Source: Acridotheres tristis
Taxonomy: Eukaryota > Chordata > Aves > Passeriformes > Sturnidae
Length of the DNA: 64,000 nucleotides
Direction: 5' to 3'
NCBI GenBank assembly: GCA_037013685.1
Contig: CM072919.1
Location: 26,832,646-26,896,645 of the forward strand
Every line of letters starts with the position of its first letter. Position 1 is the stretch's first letter. The notes under the pieces are model-generated. The model worked only from the letters and a program-made list of their open reading frames with translations, did no database searches and had not been told where the DNA came from. The position numbers were made by a program, and so were the translations under genes. Shown here piece by piece: positions 22,501-33,500 of the stretch.

Positions 22501-25500
22501 CTTGATACACTGGTGTGTTGGGATGGGGGAAGAAAAGCCTCCCCAAGTACTGGAAAAAAAAAATTAAAATCTGAGTAATTGCGGTGTTGAATTATGGACT
22601 ATGTATGTATTCACAGATGAACAGTATGGAGAGAGAAAAAAATAATAATTACCTGTTAATAATTTCTTTACTGCAGAAGGGAAAGAAAAAGTATTTTTAT
22701 TTTCTTTAAAATTCAGTGTGCACCAAAGTTCAAGAAATAGAGCACGTTTCTTCAGTGCTGGAAATGAAGAGAAATTGATTGTTTAGAATATTGCTGTATG
22801 AAGCAAGGAGCCAGACTAGGTAAGATACTCTCCTAACATGTAGAAACACACCTGAAGTCAACTAAAAGGGCTGTTACAAGATCATTCTGAAACAAGATCA
22901 TCATGAGCAAGACGGGAAACATTTAAATACCCTGTCACTGCAAGGGAGACATTTTCACTGTTCTGCAACATGCAAGCTTCTTTTCTCTTTAACTGGTGGG
23001 ACTTTTGTCTTCATCTCTACTTTGAAAATTGTTGTTGTTGTTCTATGAATTAAGTACCAAATGCCTAGGGAAAAAATGAATATTTGAAACAGAAAGACCA
23101 AGTCATCTTGGAGCACTCAAGAATCAAAAATCTAACTTTTTCACATTATGTTCCTATGATTTTAGACGGAAAACACTATTATGCAAGCTTTGTCATTATG
23201 GTAAATATTAAGCATCTACAGACAGATTTAAGTAAAAGAAGAGTACCTACATTCATCTGCATTTGCCATCAGAACATTTTTACCTGACAGGCCATTTTCT
23301 TCAATTATACCACATGAAGATCTGGATATTATGTCCATACTGCTTACATAAAAATATTTCTTATTTTATGACTACCTCATGCTAAATCTGCGGGGGGGGG
23401 GGGGGTGGTGTCCCACCAGTGCAAACTTGAAGACCAAGATCATACTTTAGTAAGCAACACTGAAAGAGAGCATGTTTTTAGGGAAACACAGAATAAATCC
23501 ATAGAAGTCAATATTTGATTCCATACTTTAAGCAGAGTAAACCAAAATAGGTTTACTCCAGAGCCCAACTCCACTTTTTCTTTTAACAGCAGGGTTATAT
23601 CCACAAGGATCTGATGCACATGAGAAGAGGATCAAGACACTCAAAACAGCAGACCACAAAATGCATAAATACATCACTGCAGACATTTTAAATTGATGAA
23701 AGCAGTTATCAATTTGTACATAAAGACAAATATTATTCCTAGCTAATAACTTCTTCTTTCTTCAGATTTCAGTGCTTTTTGTTGCTATCCATGAACTTTG
23801 ATCCTAATTTAACCTTCAGGTTGGTGCTTCAGTTTATCAGAGATATCAGTCTTCATAACTGCCTTTTGTGGAAAATCTGTTTTTTCCCACAAAGTCAGGG
23901 TTCTCCAGCCTGCATCGCCCCAACAGTATTGAATATTTTCCTTTTATTAGCAGACGAGAAAAAGTAGTATTTTTCTTCTCTTGGGGATCTCATTTTCAGA
24001 TAAGGTACTTTTGATTAGAACAAAAGACAGAGCTGCACTGATAAACGTACAGATGATTAAAAATGAAATGTTTTTCTTTCCACTTTAATGCATAGAATCT
24101 TCATTTTAAGCTTATTCCTCCTTCTTTACTTTCTCCACAAGCTGATGTGGCATACCCACAGGCTTCATTACCATGAAATATTTAATATAAGAAATTTTAA
24201 GTGCACTTTCTGTGCACTCCTTGCCCTCATATTCCCTTTCAAATTCACTGAAATAAAACATATTTCTTGGACATGGCAAACAGTTCTCCCTGCAAAAGAA
24301 AGTTATTACTTTGTTTTAAACATAATTTCTGGTATTAACGTGTTTATCTTTCTTTAAGTGAGGGACAGAGTGTTATTTTCTGTGCAAATAGGTTTGTTTG
24401 CATCAATAAATCAGGACTGACTTTGAGTTGACCCCATATTGTATCCCTCACTAGAGATCTATGTAGGGATATTCATCATATACCTGTGGACATCTTGCAT
24501 TAGCCCAGTGGGATTTTTCATCATCAGTAGATGAATTCAAAAAACATGGACAGAGTAAAACATGGTAGATATATGCAAAAGACAGGCTGAACCTCACTTA
24601 TTTAGCAGTCTGTTATTTACTATATCCATCCTTGGTCTTCCTCGGGTATGTGGAATAGAATTATTTCCTGCAACCATAAAATTAAACTGGAAAAAGGAGG
24701 ACACAAAATAAAGTAATGAAGAGCAGGAGGGAAGACAACACTCTTCTTTCTGTCACTTTGATAAAAAGATTTTTTTCCCCCCTCAATAAAATCAGAGAGG
24801 TTTGTGAAGAATTGGTAGAAATAACATCTGGTTAGAAAATCTGAGGAGATCAAAGGAGGAAAAAAGATACAACCAATAGTTTAATTAATCTGCCATTTAT
24901 TTTAAAATATTAAATTTCTGCATTTAGGCAGAAAACATTTAAAATTTGGGTCTCCCCAAAATAATTATTAGGGCACAATTTTAGCAGTGGCAGCCCTAAC
25001 AATGAATGGGATGATACTTCTCAGAGATCATTGTGCACACCCAAGTAAGAAAATCTCTTGTAAAATCCACTCCTGGTCTATAATAGAGGGGAAATGCCTG
25101 CGCCTTCCCAGACTACTTCTTTCCCGTCAGTCTTCAAGTAACATTTTACTTCCAGAACTGGATGAATCTATGTGACAGGGTTTCCAAAGCCACCTTTTCC
25201 CTGAAAGATAGATACTGAATATGCAGTGCTAGACACCATTACTGTGTTGTGTGACACTCTTGTTCCTGAACACTTTTTCTCTAACCTATATAATCTATTA
25301 TTCCCTTTGTCAGCTGTTGAAGTACTGCAGGGTTTACTGCACAGATGATTTTCAGAAAGTTAACCACCTGAGGTGATGTTTTTCCTGATTCATCCTAATT
25401 TAAGCTGATTGAAAAAACCTGCCCAGCAGTGATCATTTTCTCAACAGCTGAAACACCATGAGGTCTAAGTTTAGTATGTTTTCTTGACCTAGACAAGGTT

Positions 25501-27691
25501 AAAAGAGTCTGCTGTATTAAGTTTCTCACAATGTCATTGATCAACCAGAAAAATAGAAAGTAATTGAAGTAGGAAAGAACTCAATGGGACATTTCATTTT
25601 CTCGATAAGGAAGATTACATTATTGGTCCTTCTCTTATTTTGAAAAGAGTCACCTGGAGTTCAGTTATAACTATCCAAGCATGTTTTAAAATAGAGCTTG
25701 TCTGATATTAACAGAATCATGAAAGACTAGATTAATTAACTCAACCCTTTAAACCCTTAGTTTAAAATTGGAGAGAAACACTGTGCAAATTAAATGACAT
25801 TTTCCAGAGGAGTATGAAATTACAGCCACTCTTAGGAGTGTAGAGTTGCCATTAGTACTGGATTAAGATGAAAACAATCCCAAGGTGCTGTGAATCAATG
25901 TAGCAGTCCAAACGTGCATTTCTCCAAACTCTATTACGAAGGCCTCACACTTATTCACTTAACAGATATATTGTTTAACAAAATTGTTTGGGCAGAAGTT
26001 TTCTGGGTTTTCTTTCCCCTTTTCTTACTTAGTTATTTCTTTTGGAAAAAATCCTCCCTGCAGACACATTTAGAAGGCAACATAATTCTCAAAATCACAT
26101 TACTTCCTTGCTTTCAGAGAAAAAAATCACCAAGTGAGTCCTGCTAGATCCATCTCCTGGGAATCAGGGGACAACTCATGTCTCATGAGAAGGACAGGTC
26201 TGATTTCTGTGGCTTTGTGAGGAGAGCAAAGTCTCTGCCTAATATTCTCAGGGGGCACACGTGATCTTAGGTTGACCAAATATATTCATATGAATCACTG
26301 ACTGCCAGGCACAGGCAAGGAATCAGAAACTGGAGCCAAAAATCTTATGAGATATTGGTAAGATGCAAAGAGGGAAGAAAAGCAATAATATTTTATTCTC
26401 TTGCTGCAAACCATAAAATTTTCAAATAAAAAACACATGAAGAAGCATAGCTTTAAAGGAAAAGTACATGCATAAAGTATAGACACATTTTTCTATATAT
26501 TATTATACACTATATAAAATCCTGGAAATAAGGCAATCTTACATTTTATTATAGATACTATTTCCCTGTATATTATCTCCTGTATGTTGTTTGGCTAACT
26601 GTCTCTCCTGAGCTACATTTTGCTTAGTGACGTTTAATTCCCAGCACTTCCAGCATATTTTTCAATAAAATTTTGTAAACTAGTTGTGATAATAAACTTC
26701 ATATTTTCCTTTTGTTTAAGAAGAACTTTTCTCTCAGTAGCAGACTGAAGAGTATAAAGTTTTTACCAGTTAATAAAAAAGCCTACTGGAAAATATGTTC
26801 CAAAAATAGTTTCAACTAATGCCAAAGGAATTAAAATCTTTCATTCACAAACCTCTGCCATGGTGATGCAAGAAAAATTCTGAATATCTGTAGATCCAGG
26901 AAAATTTGCTTTAAACAGGGATAATCTCTAAACTCACCAATAAAGTGTTTCTCTATTTTTCATCGAAAATAAAAGAAAAATCAAAGTATTCATGACCAGA
27001 TCAATAGAAGGCATAGTATGTATTCAACATGGACATATTTACCACAGACTTTATATTTGAAGAAGATGGTGTCTAAAAATATACCCAAAAGGGAATTAAA
27101 GGTCTTTCAGTTACATCAGGGGAAAAAAATGGAAAGAAATCCTTAGATCAGGAGAATCAAGAAGAAGGAATGTATAGCAAACACCGTGGAAACATTTCCA
27201 TTTACTTTTTCACTCCTCCTCTCAGGCCATTCCTTTTGCCTCTGGTTCAGCCCATAGAATGTTCTTGCTCTGTTTGAAACGGGAAAGTCACCAGCATCCC
27301 AGCCCATGCTCAGTAGATCCTGAACAAATCCATTCTTGGGCAAAGCCCAGCTAAGCCATTTAATCCTGCATTAGTTTCTAAACTTCTTATTGCAAACAGA
27401 CAAGCGTTTTTCCTCAGTGAGGCTCATGTCTGCAATGCTGTTCCTGAGCTCACAGTGCCAATTCAGGATGTTTGTGAAAAGCTTTCTCAAAAGAAACAAA
27501 TAAAGAAGAGGTTCCCTTCTGAATGTGTTGATGATTCTCTGTTTGAACACAGGAACACTGTAGCCAAAAAAAGGGCCCACTTTAGGAAGTGGCAGTGAGG
27601 GGAAGGAATACAAGAGAGAAATCAATAAAATGGAATTCAGAATTCTCTTAGATTCATGTTGTTTAAAAACTTGGTTTAGGATAGGCTCAAT
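22501..27691. other. Intergenic; poly-G run, no gene recognised
   Basis: AT-rich DNA up to the proviral insertion site. It contains a run of 14 G at 23392-23405. Open frames are 90 codons or fewer. One minus-strand frame at 27371-27625 reads smoothly but has no motif I know and no splice or start support. Confidence 0.6.
23392..23405 (+). repeat. Poly-G homopolymer (14 bases)
   Basis: Fourteen consecutive G. Its length is likely to be unstable in assembly and in populations. Confidence 0.9.
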
Positions 27692-27696
27692 GTATA
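27692..27696 (+). repeat. Target-site duplication, left copy (gtata)
   Basis: gtata immediately before the TG of the 5' LTR, identical to 34532-34536 after the CA of the 3' LTR. A perfect 5-bp duplication shows a single integration event and fixes both element boundaries. Confidence 0.95.
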
Positions 27697-28420
27697 TGTT
27701 AAGGGTTGAATTGCCCCCCTTTTCTTGCTGTGAATTCCTCCCATTGTTATGTTAAGTAGTTGTGGCTACACCTTAAAACGACAGATAATGCTCTCTCGTA
27801 GGGGGGTGGGTGGAGGAGGAGGAGAGGGGGGAACCGGAAAAGGAAAGGTGGGAGAGGGGGCTGGAAAGGGGACTCTCTCTCGCTGGGCTCGTGGACGGAG
27901 AGGACACCCCCGTGCTCCGCTCTGCCATCTCCCCCTGACATCTCCGCGCTGAGATCCACGCTCCCTGCCTGGGACATCGCTCTGCCGCTCTCGCATCTCA
28001 CGCTACTATCTCCGGACACTCTGCGGAGCACCACGACCGACACCGTGAGGAGGGGGAGACACCTTCTCACCCCCGCTCACCTCTGGGCCGCGGCCGCCAT
28101 CACTCCAGCCCTCTGCAACTGCGCGGGACCCGCCCTGCCCCCACAGCACCGGTAACTGAGCACAGGGAGACGGCCTGCGGCCAAAGGGGACTGGAGCGGA
28201 GCTAGACTGTTCTGTTCTGTTGCCAATTTTCATAGCTGTTGTTGTTTTCTGCCTTGTTAAATACCAGTAAAGAACTGTTATTTCACATCCCCATATCTCC
28301 TGCCTGAAAGCGTCTGATTTGGACCCTAAAATAATTAAAAGGGGGGGGAGTGCATTCTGCATTGCAGAAAAGGGGTTTTTGCCTTTCCTTAAACCATACC
28401 TGTCTTTTCAAACCAAGACA
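27697..28420 (+). repeat. 5' LTR of the ERV-L provirus
   Basis: 724 bp, TGTTAAGG to CCAAGACA. The centre is GC- and CpG-rich, with no obvious TATA box. An AGTAAA poly(A)-like signal lies at 28266-28271 and a run of 8 G near the 3' part. It is nearly identical to 33810-34531: differences include a GA dinucleotide present only here in the GGAGGAGGAGAGGGGG tract, and about six single-base changes clustered between about 27915 and 28065. Open frames in the LTR on either strand have no known function. Confidence 0.96.
28266..28271 (+). promoter_or_regulatory. Candidate LTR poly(A) signal AGTAAA (repeated in 3' LTR)
   Basis: AGTAAA within ATACCAGTAAAGAACTG, about 150 bp before the LTR end. AGTAAA is a known variant poly(A) signal and no AATAAA is present in the LTR. 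The same string occurs in the 3' LTR, where it would end the proviral transcript. Confidence 0.5.
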
Positions 28421-28425
28421 GATTT

Positions 28426-28443
28426 TGGCGCCCATCGTGGGGC
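28426..28443 (+). promoter_or_regulatory. Primer-binding site, tRNA-Lys type
   Basis: TGGCGCCCATCGTGGGGC lies 5 bases after the 5' LTR. It matches the 18-base complement of the tRNA-Lys(1,2) 3' end except for one base (T instead of A at position 10). It would prime minus-strand DNA synthesis. A tRNA-Lys primer is not the leucine primer after which ERV-L was named, so primer use differs from the type family. Confidence 0.85.
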
Positions 28444-28601
28444 ATTGCCTGAGGGCATTGAGAGAGGGGTAGAAAAGGGAATAACAGTTCTTGAATTACC
28501 CAAGCTTGTGGTAGGTGACACCATGCTGTCCAGCTTACCCTGGATTGGCCTCCATGTGGTCACTGCTATATCTCTCCCATTTGCAAGCCCTTTTTTTAAA
28601 C

Positions 28602-30518
28602 ATGAGTTTCATAACCAAGGTTACTGTGGCTATTATCCGACTTATTGTGTGGGTTGATCAGTTGAGGAATTCATGGATTTTTAATTTTCTCTGGAAGATG
28701 GCCACATGGATTCAGAGCTATCGCACTCTAAGTGTGTGTTTCTGGGGCTACTTCAATAATGGTACTTACTGTGAGGAAGTGGCAGCAGGTGAAATTTTTT
28801 CTCAACCCATCACAGGTTTTTTGAAGTTCACCCCACCAGTCTTCAAGGGGTTCCAATCCGCTTTAAATGCTAATGACATTATATTGTGGCTAGTGTTGTT
28901 TATATCCCTGTTAAATCTGTTCTATCTAACATTCAGAGATAAGGGGAGATTGACTTGGATAACAACCCTGATCCCTACCCCAGGGATTAGTGATGTTACC
29001 CCAGAGCCTGATCCTGTCCCAGAGACTAGGGAGGTTATCCCAGAGCCTGATCCTGTCCCAGAGACTAGGGAGGTTATCCCAGAGCCTGATCCTGTCCCAG
29101 AGACTAGGGAGGTTATCCCAGAGCCTGATCCTGTCCCAGAGACTAGGAAGGTTACCCCAGAGTCTGATTTTGTCCCAGAGACTAGGGATATTACCCCAGA
29201 GTTTGACCCTGCCCCACAGCCCACCTCGGAAAGGAACCACCCAGAATGGGTGGGGGTGCTAGCAAAGGAGATACGTGAGATGGGCCAGATGCTGAAGGAG
29301 CACCTCTCCCCAGCTGGTGAGAAACCCTCCCCCTGCCTTAAAGAGGGAGAATCTGATGGTGCAGCAGTGGGACCCACAGATGTTACATCCATCCAGGTTC
29401 CAGCTGAACTGCAAGGGCACTCACAGCCAGCAGCAGTTGCCCCTGTGGAAACTAGGAAGTCTAGGATGAAAACAAGGCACCTAGATAATAAGGGTCAGGA
29501 AGGGGGCCCCTCACAACCAGCAGGGGAGCCAGAAGTTGAGATCATCACCGAGTCCCTGTCATACGAGAGTCTCCGTAACCTGCGAAAAGACATTGTACGA
29601 CGGGGCCGGGAGCCTTTTACAACCTGGTTACTGCGGGTCTGGGACCTTATGGGTACAGGTGTGCAACTGGATGGTATTGAGGCAAGGAATTTGGGACCCT
29701 TGACCCAGGACTCAGGTGTGGACCAGGTATTTGTAAGGGAGACAGGTCTCCTTTCCCTCTGGGAGCGACTTTTAATGAGCGTGAGAGAGAGGTTTGTCCA
29801 CAGGGAAAGAATGCAGGAGTACCACCAGAGAACACGTTGGAATACCCTTGAGGAAGGGATCCAAAAGCTGAGAGAAGTGGCAGTACTGGAGGTGCTCTTT
29901 GGGAGGGATGGACAGCATGACAATGACCCTGACAAGGTCAGGTGCACAGGACAGATGTTGTGGAATCTGGCAAACCTGGGCCCATCTCAGTATACCTCCT
30001 TTATTGCAATGATTGATGCTGATACCAACCAAGTGACAGTGGGTTCTGTTGCCAACAGGCTCAGGAATTATCAGAGTATGATGGCTGGCCCAATGCAGGC
30101 TCATGTCTCTGCTGTGGCTAAGGACCTCAGAGAGGAGTTTAAGGAGGAGATGAAGGAGATAAGGGAAGAGGTGAGGAAGATCAGTGCAGCACCAGTGCGA
30201 GTCATGGACCTCAAAAGTAGAGCCCAACGCCCCCCAGCTAGGGAGAGAGGGTACACCCCACGTGCTGACCTGTGGTTTTTTCTACGTGACCACGGGGAAG
30301 ACATGAGAAGGTGGGATGGGAAACCCACTTCTGTCCTGGCAGCATGGGTGCGCCAACTCAGGGAGGGGAACACCAACAGAGGGAACTCCACTAAAGTGAA
30401 GGTAGCCTCAGCCTCCCATGGAGGTGCAGGGTATTACAGAAGGGAGGATGATCTGTCAGATCCCCTTGAAGGAACCTCTAGTATGTATGCCCAGGAGAGA
30501 AATAATAACCAGGGCTAG
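28602..30518 (+). CDS. gag: Gag polyprotein of ERV-L type provirus
   Basis: An open frame of 638 codons from the ATG at 28602, chosen because it has A at -3. The frame is also open upstream, with a weaker ATG at 28554, and no stop back to 28515. Residues 4-18 are hydrophobic, and residues 92-111 (ILWLVLFISLLNLFYLTF region) look like a membrane span, with an N-G-T sequon near residue 53 between them. There is no Gly at position 2 for myristoylation. Residues 132-209 are about six 13-residue acidic/proline repeats of PEPDPVPETRE type. Residues 320-496 are helical and capsid-like. Residues 507-528 are a charged coiled coil, and near residue 551 is TPRADLWFFLRDHGEDMRRW. No CCHC zinc knuckle is visible. 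It ends at UAG 30516-30518, in frame with pol. The capsid assignment is by position only. Confidence 0.88.
   Translation: MSFITKVTVAIIRLIVWVDQLRNSWIFNFLWKMATWIQSYRTLSVCFWGYFNNGTYCEEVAAGEIFSQPITGFLKFTPPVFKGFQSALNANDIILWLVLFISLLNLFYLTFRDKGRLTWITTLIPTPGISDVTPEPDPVPETREVIPEPDPVPETREVIPEPDPVPETREVIPEPDPVPETRKVTPESDFVPETRDITPEFDPAPQPTSERNHPEWVGVLAKEIREMGQMLKEHLSPAGEKPSPCLKEGESDGAAVGPTDVTSIQVPAELQGHSQPAAVAPVETRKSRMKTRHLDNKGQEGGPSQPAGEPEVEIITESLSYESLRNLRKDIVRRGREPFTTWLLRVWDLMGTGVQLDGIEARNLGPLTQDSGVDQVFVRETGLLSLWERLLMSVRERFVHRERMQEYHQRTRWNTLEEGIQKLREVAVLEVLFGRDGQHDNDPDKVRCTGQMLWNLANLGPSQYTSFIAMIDADTNQVTVGSVANRLRNYQSMMAGPMQAHVSAVAKDLREEFKEEMKEIREEVRKISAAPVRVMDLKSRAQRPPARERGYTPRADLWFFLRDHGEDMRRWDGKPTSVLAAWVRQLREGNTNRGNSTKVKVASASHGGAGYYRREDDLSDPLEGTSSMYAQERNNNQG
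28995..29228 (+). repeat. 39-bp tandem repeats within gag
   Basis: Six consecutive 39-bp units. The first four are almost identical in nucleotides and the last two have diverged. Each encodes a 13-residue unit like VIPEPDPVPETRE. Nucleotide-level identity implies recent expansion or homogenisation. Open frames on the other strands over this block arise from the repeat. Confidence 0.93.
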
Positions 30519-30537
30519 AGGGGCCCTGCCTCTAGCC
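30513..30537 (+). promoter_or_regulatory. Gag-pol UAG with overlapping inverted repeats (candidate readthrough signal)
   Basis: The gag stop (TAG 30516-30518) lies inside a perfect 9-bp inverted repeat: GGCTAGAGG at 30513-30521 and CCTCTAGCC at 30529-30537, with a 7-base loop. Two other perfect pairs overlap it just downstream: CCCTG 30524-30528 with CAGGG 30537-30541, and GCCTCT 30528-30533 with AGAGGC 30542-30547. Pol continues in the same frame directly after the stop. By analogy with gammaretroviral stop-codon suppression, this RNA structure may set the Gag:Gag-Pol ratio. That function is inferred. Confidence 0.6.
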
Positions 30538-33500
30538 AGGGAGAGGCACGGGAAAACCGGATCTTTTGGACGGTGTGGATCCGATGGCCTGGCACATCAG
30601 AGCCACAGGAACACAGAGCATTGGTTGACACTGGTTCACAATGTACATTAATACCATCGGGACATGTCGGGAAGGAACCTGTTTCAATTGCTGGGGTTAC
30701 GGGGGGATCTCAGGAATTGACTTTGCTGGAGGCTGAGGTGAGCCTGACTGGGAAAGAGTGGCAGAAGCATCCAATTGTGACTGGCCCAGAGGCACCATGT
30801 ATCCTAGGCATAGACTTCCTCAGGAACGGCTATTACAAAGACCCAAAGGGACTCAGGTGGGCTTTTGGAATAGCTGCTGTGGCAGCAGAGGGCATTAAGC
30901 AGTTGAACACCCTGCCTGGGCTATCAGAAAACCCATCTGCAGTGGGACTCCTAAGGGTGAAAGAGCAACAGGTGCCAATTGCTACCTCGACAGTGCACCG
31001 CCGGCAGTACCGGACGAATCGAGATGCTGTGATCCCCATACACAAGATGATCCGTGAGCTGGAGAGCCAAGGGGTGGTCAGCAAAACCCACTCACCCTTC
31101 AACAGCCCCATCTGGCCTGTGCGTAAATCTGAAGGAGAATGGAGATTGACTGTGGACTATCGTGCATTGAATGAGGTGACTCCACCGCTGAGCGCTGCTG
31201 TGCCGGACATGCTGGAACTGCAGTACGAGCTGGAGTCCAAGGCAGCCAAGTGGTACGCCACCATTGACATCGCCAATGCATTCTTCTCCATTCCTCTGGC
31301 AGCAGAGTGCAGGCCTCAGTTTGCTTTCACCTGGAGGGGCGTGCAATACACGTGGAACCGACTGCCCCAGGGGTGGAAACACAGCCCCACCATCTGTCAT
31401 GGATTGATCCAGGCTGCACTGGAGAAGGGTGGAGCTCCAGAACATCTGCAGTACATTGATGACATCATTGTGTGGGGGGACACAGCAATGGAGGTATTTC
31501 AGAGAGGAGAAAAGATCATTGAGATTCTGCTGGGAGCCGGCTTCGCCATTAAAAAGAGCAAAGTCAAAGGGCCTGCCCAAGAGATCCAGTTTCTGGGAGT
31601 AAAGTGGCAAGATGGACGGCGCCAGATCCCCAGTGAGGTCATCAATAAAATCACTGCAATGTCTCCACCAACCAGCAAGAAGGAAACACAAGCTTTCCTA
31701 GGTGCCATAGGCTTTTGGAGAATGCACATTCCTGAGTACAGCCAGATTGTGAGCCCTCTTTACCTGGTCACCCGCAAGAAGAACGATTTCCACTGGGGCC
31801 CTGAGCAGCAGCAAGCCTTTGCCCAGATCAAGCAGGAGATTGCTCATGCGGTAGCCCTTGGCCCAGTCAGGACAGGACCAGATGTGAAGAACGTGCTCTA
31901 CTCTGCAGCCGGGAACCGTGGTCTGTCCTGGAGCCTTTGGCAGAAGGTGCCTGGTGAGACGCGAGGCCGACCACTGGGATTCTGGAGTCGAAGCTACAGA
32001 GGGTCCGAGGCCAACTACACTCCAACGGAGAGGGAGATCTTGGCCGCCTATGAAGGGGTTCAAGCTGCCTCAGAGGTGGTTGGCACAGAAACACAACTCC
32101 TCCTGGCACCCCGACTGCCAGTGCTGGGGTGGATGTTTAAAGGAAAAGTTCCCTCAACCCACCATGCCACTGACGCCACATGGAGTAAATGGATTGCCCT
32201 CATCACACAACGCGCCCGTATTGGAAACCCGAATCGCCCTGGGATTTTGGAGATAATTACCAACTGGCCGGAAGGGGAAGACTTTGGTCTTGCCAAAGAA
32301 GAGGAACAGGAACAAGTGACCCGGGCTGAAGAAGCCCCACCATATAACCAACTGCCAGCAGATGAAACACGCTATGCTCTTTCCACTGATGGTTCCTGCC
32401 GCATCGTGGGGATGAACCGGAAGTGGAAAGCAGCCGTATGGAGCCCCACACGACAGGTTGCACAAGCTACCGAAGGAGAAGGTGGATCGAGTCAACTTGC
32501 TGAACTCAAAGCTGTTCAGCTGGCCCTGGACATTGCTGAGAGAGAGAAGTGGCCAAAACTCTACCTTTACACTGATTCTTGGATGGTAGCCAATGCTCTG
32601 TGGGGATGGCTGGAAAGGTGGAAAAAGGCTGACTGGCAACGTAGGGGAAAACCAATCTGGGCTGCCAATGAATGGAAAGACATTGCCACCAGGATAGAGA
32701 AGCTGCCTGTGAAAGTCCGTCACGTAGATGCCCATGTCCCCAAGAGTCGGGCTAATGAGGAACACCGACACAATGAGCAGGTAGATCAGGCTGCACAGAT
32801 AGAGGTGTCGAAGATAGATTTAGACTGGCAGCACAAGGGAGAGTTGTTCCTGGCTCGATGGGCCCATGATGCCTCAGGTCATCAGGGCAGAGATGCCACA
32901 TATAAGTGGGCACGAGACCGAGGGGTGGATCTAACCATGGACAGTATTTCTCAAGTTATCCATGACTGTGAGACGTGCGCTGCCATCAAGCAAGCCAAGC
33001 GGGTGAAGCCCCTCTGGTATGGGGGGCGATGGGCCAAATATAAGTATGGAGAGGCCTGGCAGATTGACTACATCACACTGCCTCAAACCCGCCAGGGCAA
33101 GCGCTATGTACTGACCATGGTGGAAGCCACCACTGGGTGGTTAGAGACCTACCCTGTGCCTCATGCCACTGCTCGGAACACCATCTTGGGCCTGGAAAAA
33201 CAAGTTCTTTGGAGGCATGGTACCCCTGAGAGAATTGAGTCAGACAATGGGACTCATTTCAAGAACAGCCTCATAAACACCTGGGCTAGAGAACATGGCA
33301 TTGAGTGGGTGTACCATATCCCCTACCATGCACCAGCTGCAGGGAAAGTTGAACGGTGCAATGGCCTGCTTAAAACCACCTTGAAGGCACTGGGTGGGGG
33401 AACTTTCAAGAACTGGGAGATTAATCTACCAAAGGCCACCTGGTTAGTGAACACCCGAGGTTCCACTAACCGAGCAGGCCCTGCCCAATCTGAGCCCTTG

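Noticed and set aside
27371..27625. 84-codon minus-strand frame just left of the provirus
   Set aside because: No motif or splice evidence; not distinguishable from chance.
27747..28657. Open frames within and just after the 5' LTR (up to 118 codons), repeated in the 3' LTR
   Set aside because: They arise in GC-rich non-coding LTR sequence and are not supported by any known ERV-L accessory gene.
28922..29392. Minus-strand and alternative-frame proteins of 90-156 codons over gag
   Set aside because: They are shadows created by the 39-bp gag repeats and the high GC of the coding strand.
31092..32771. Minus-strand frames of up to 205 codons opposite pol
   Set aside because: They lie opposite an intact pol with clear motifs and show no independent motif.
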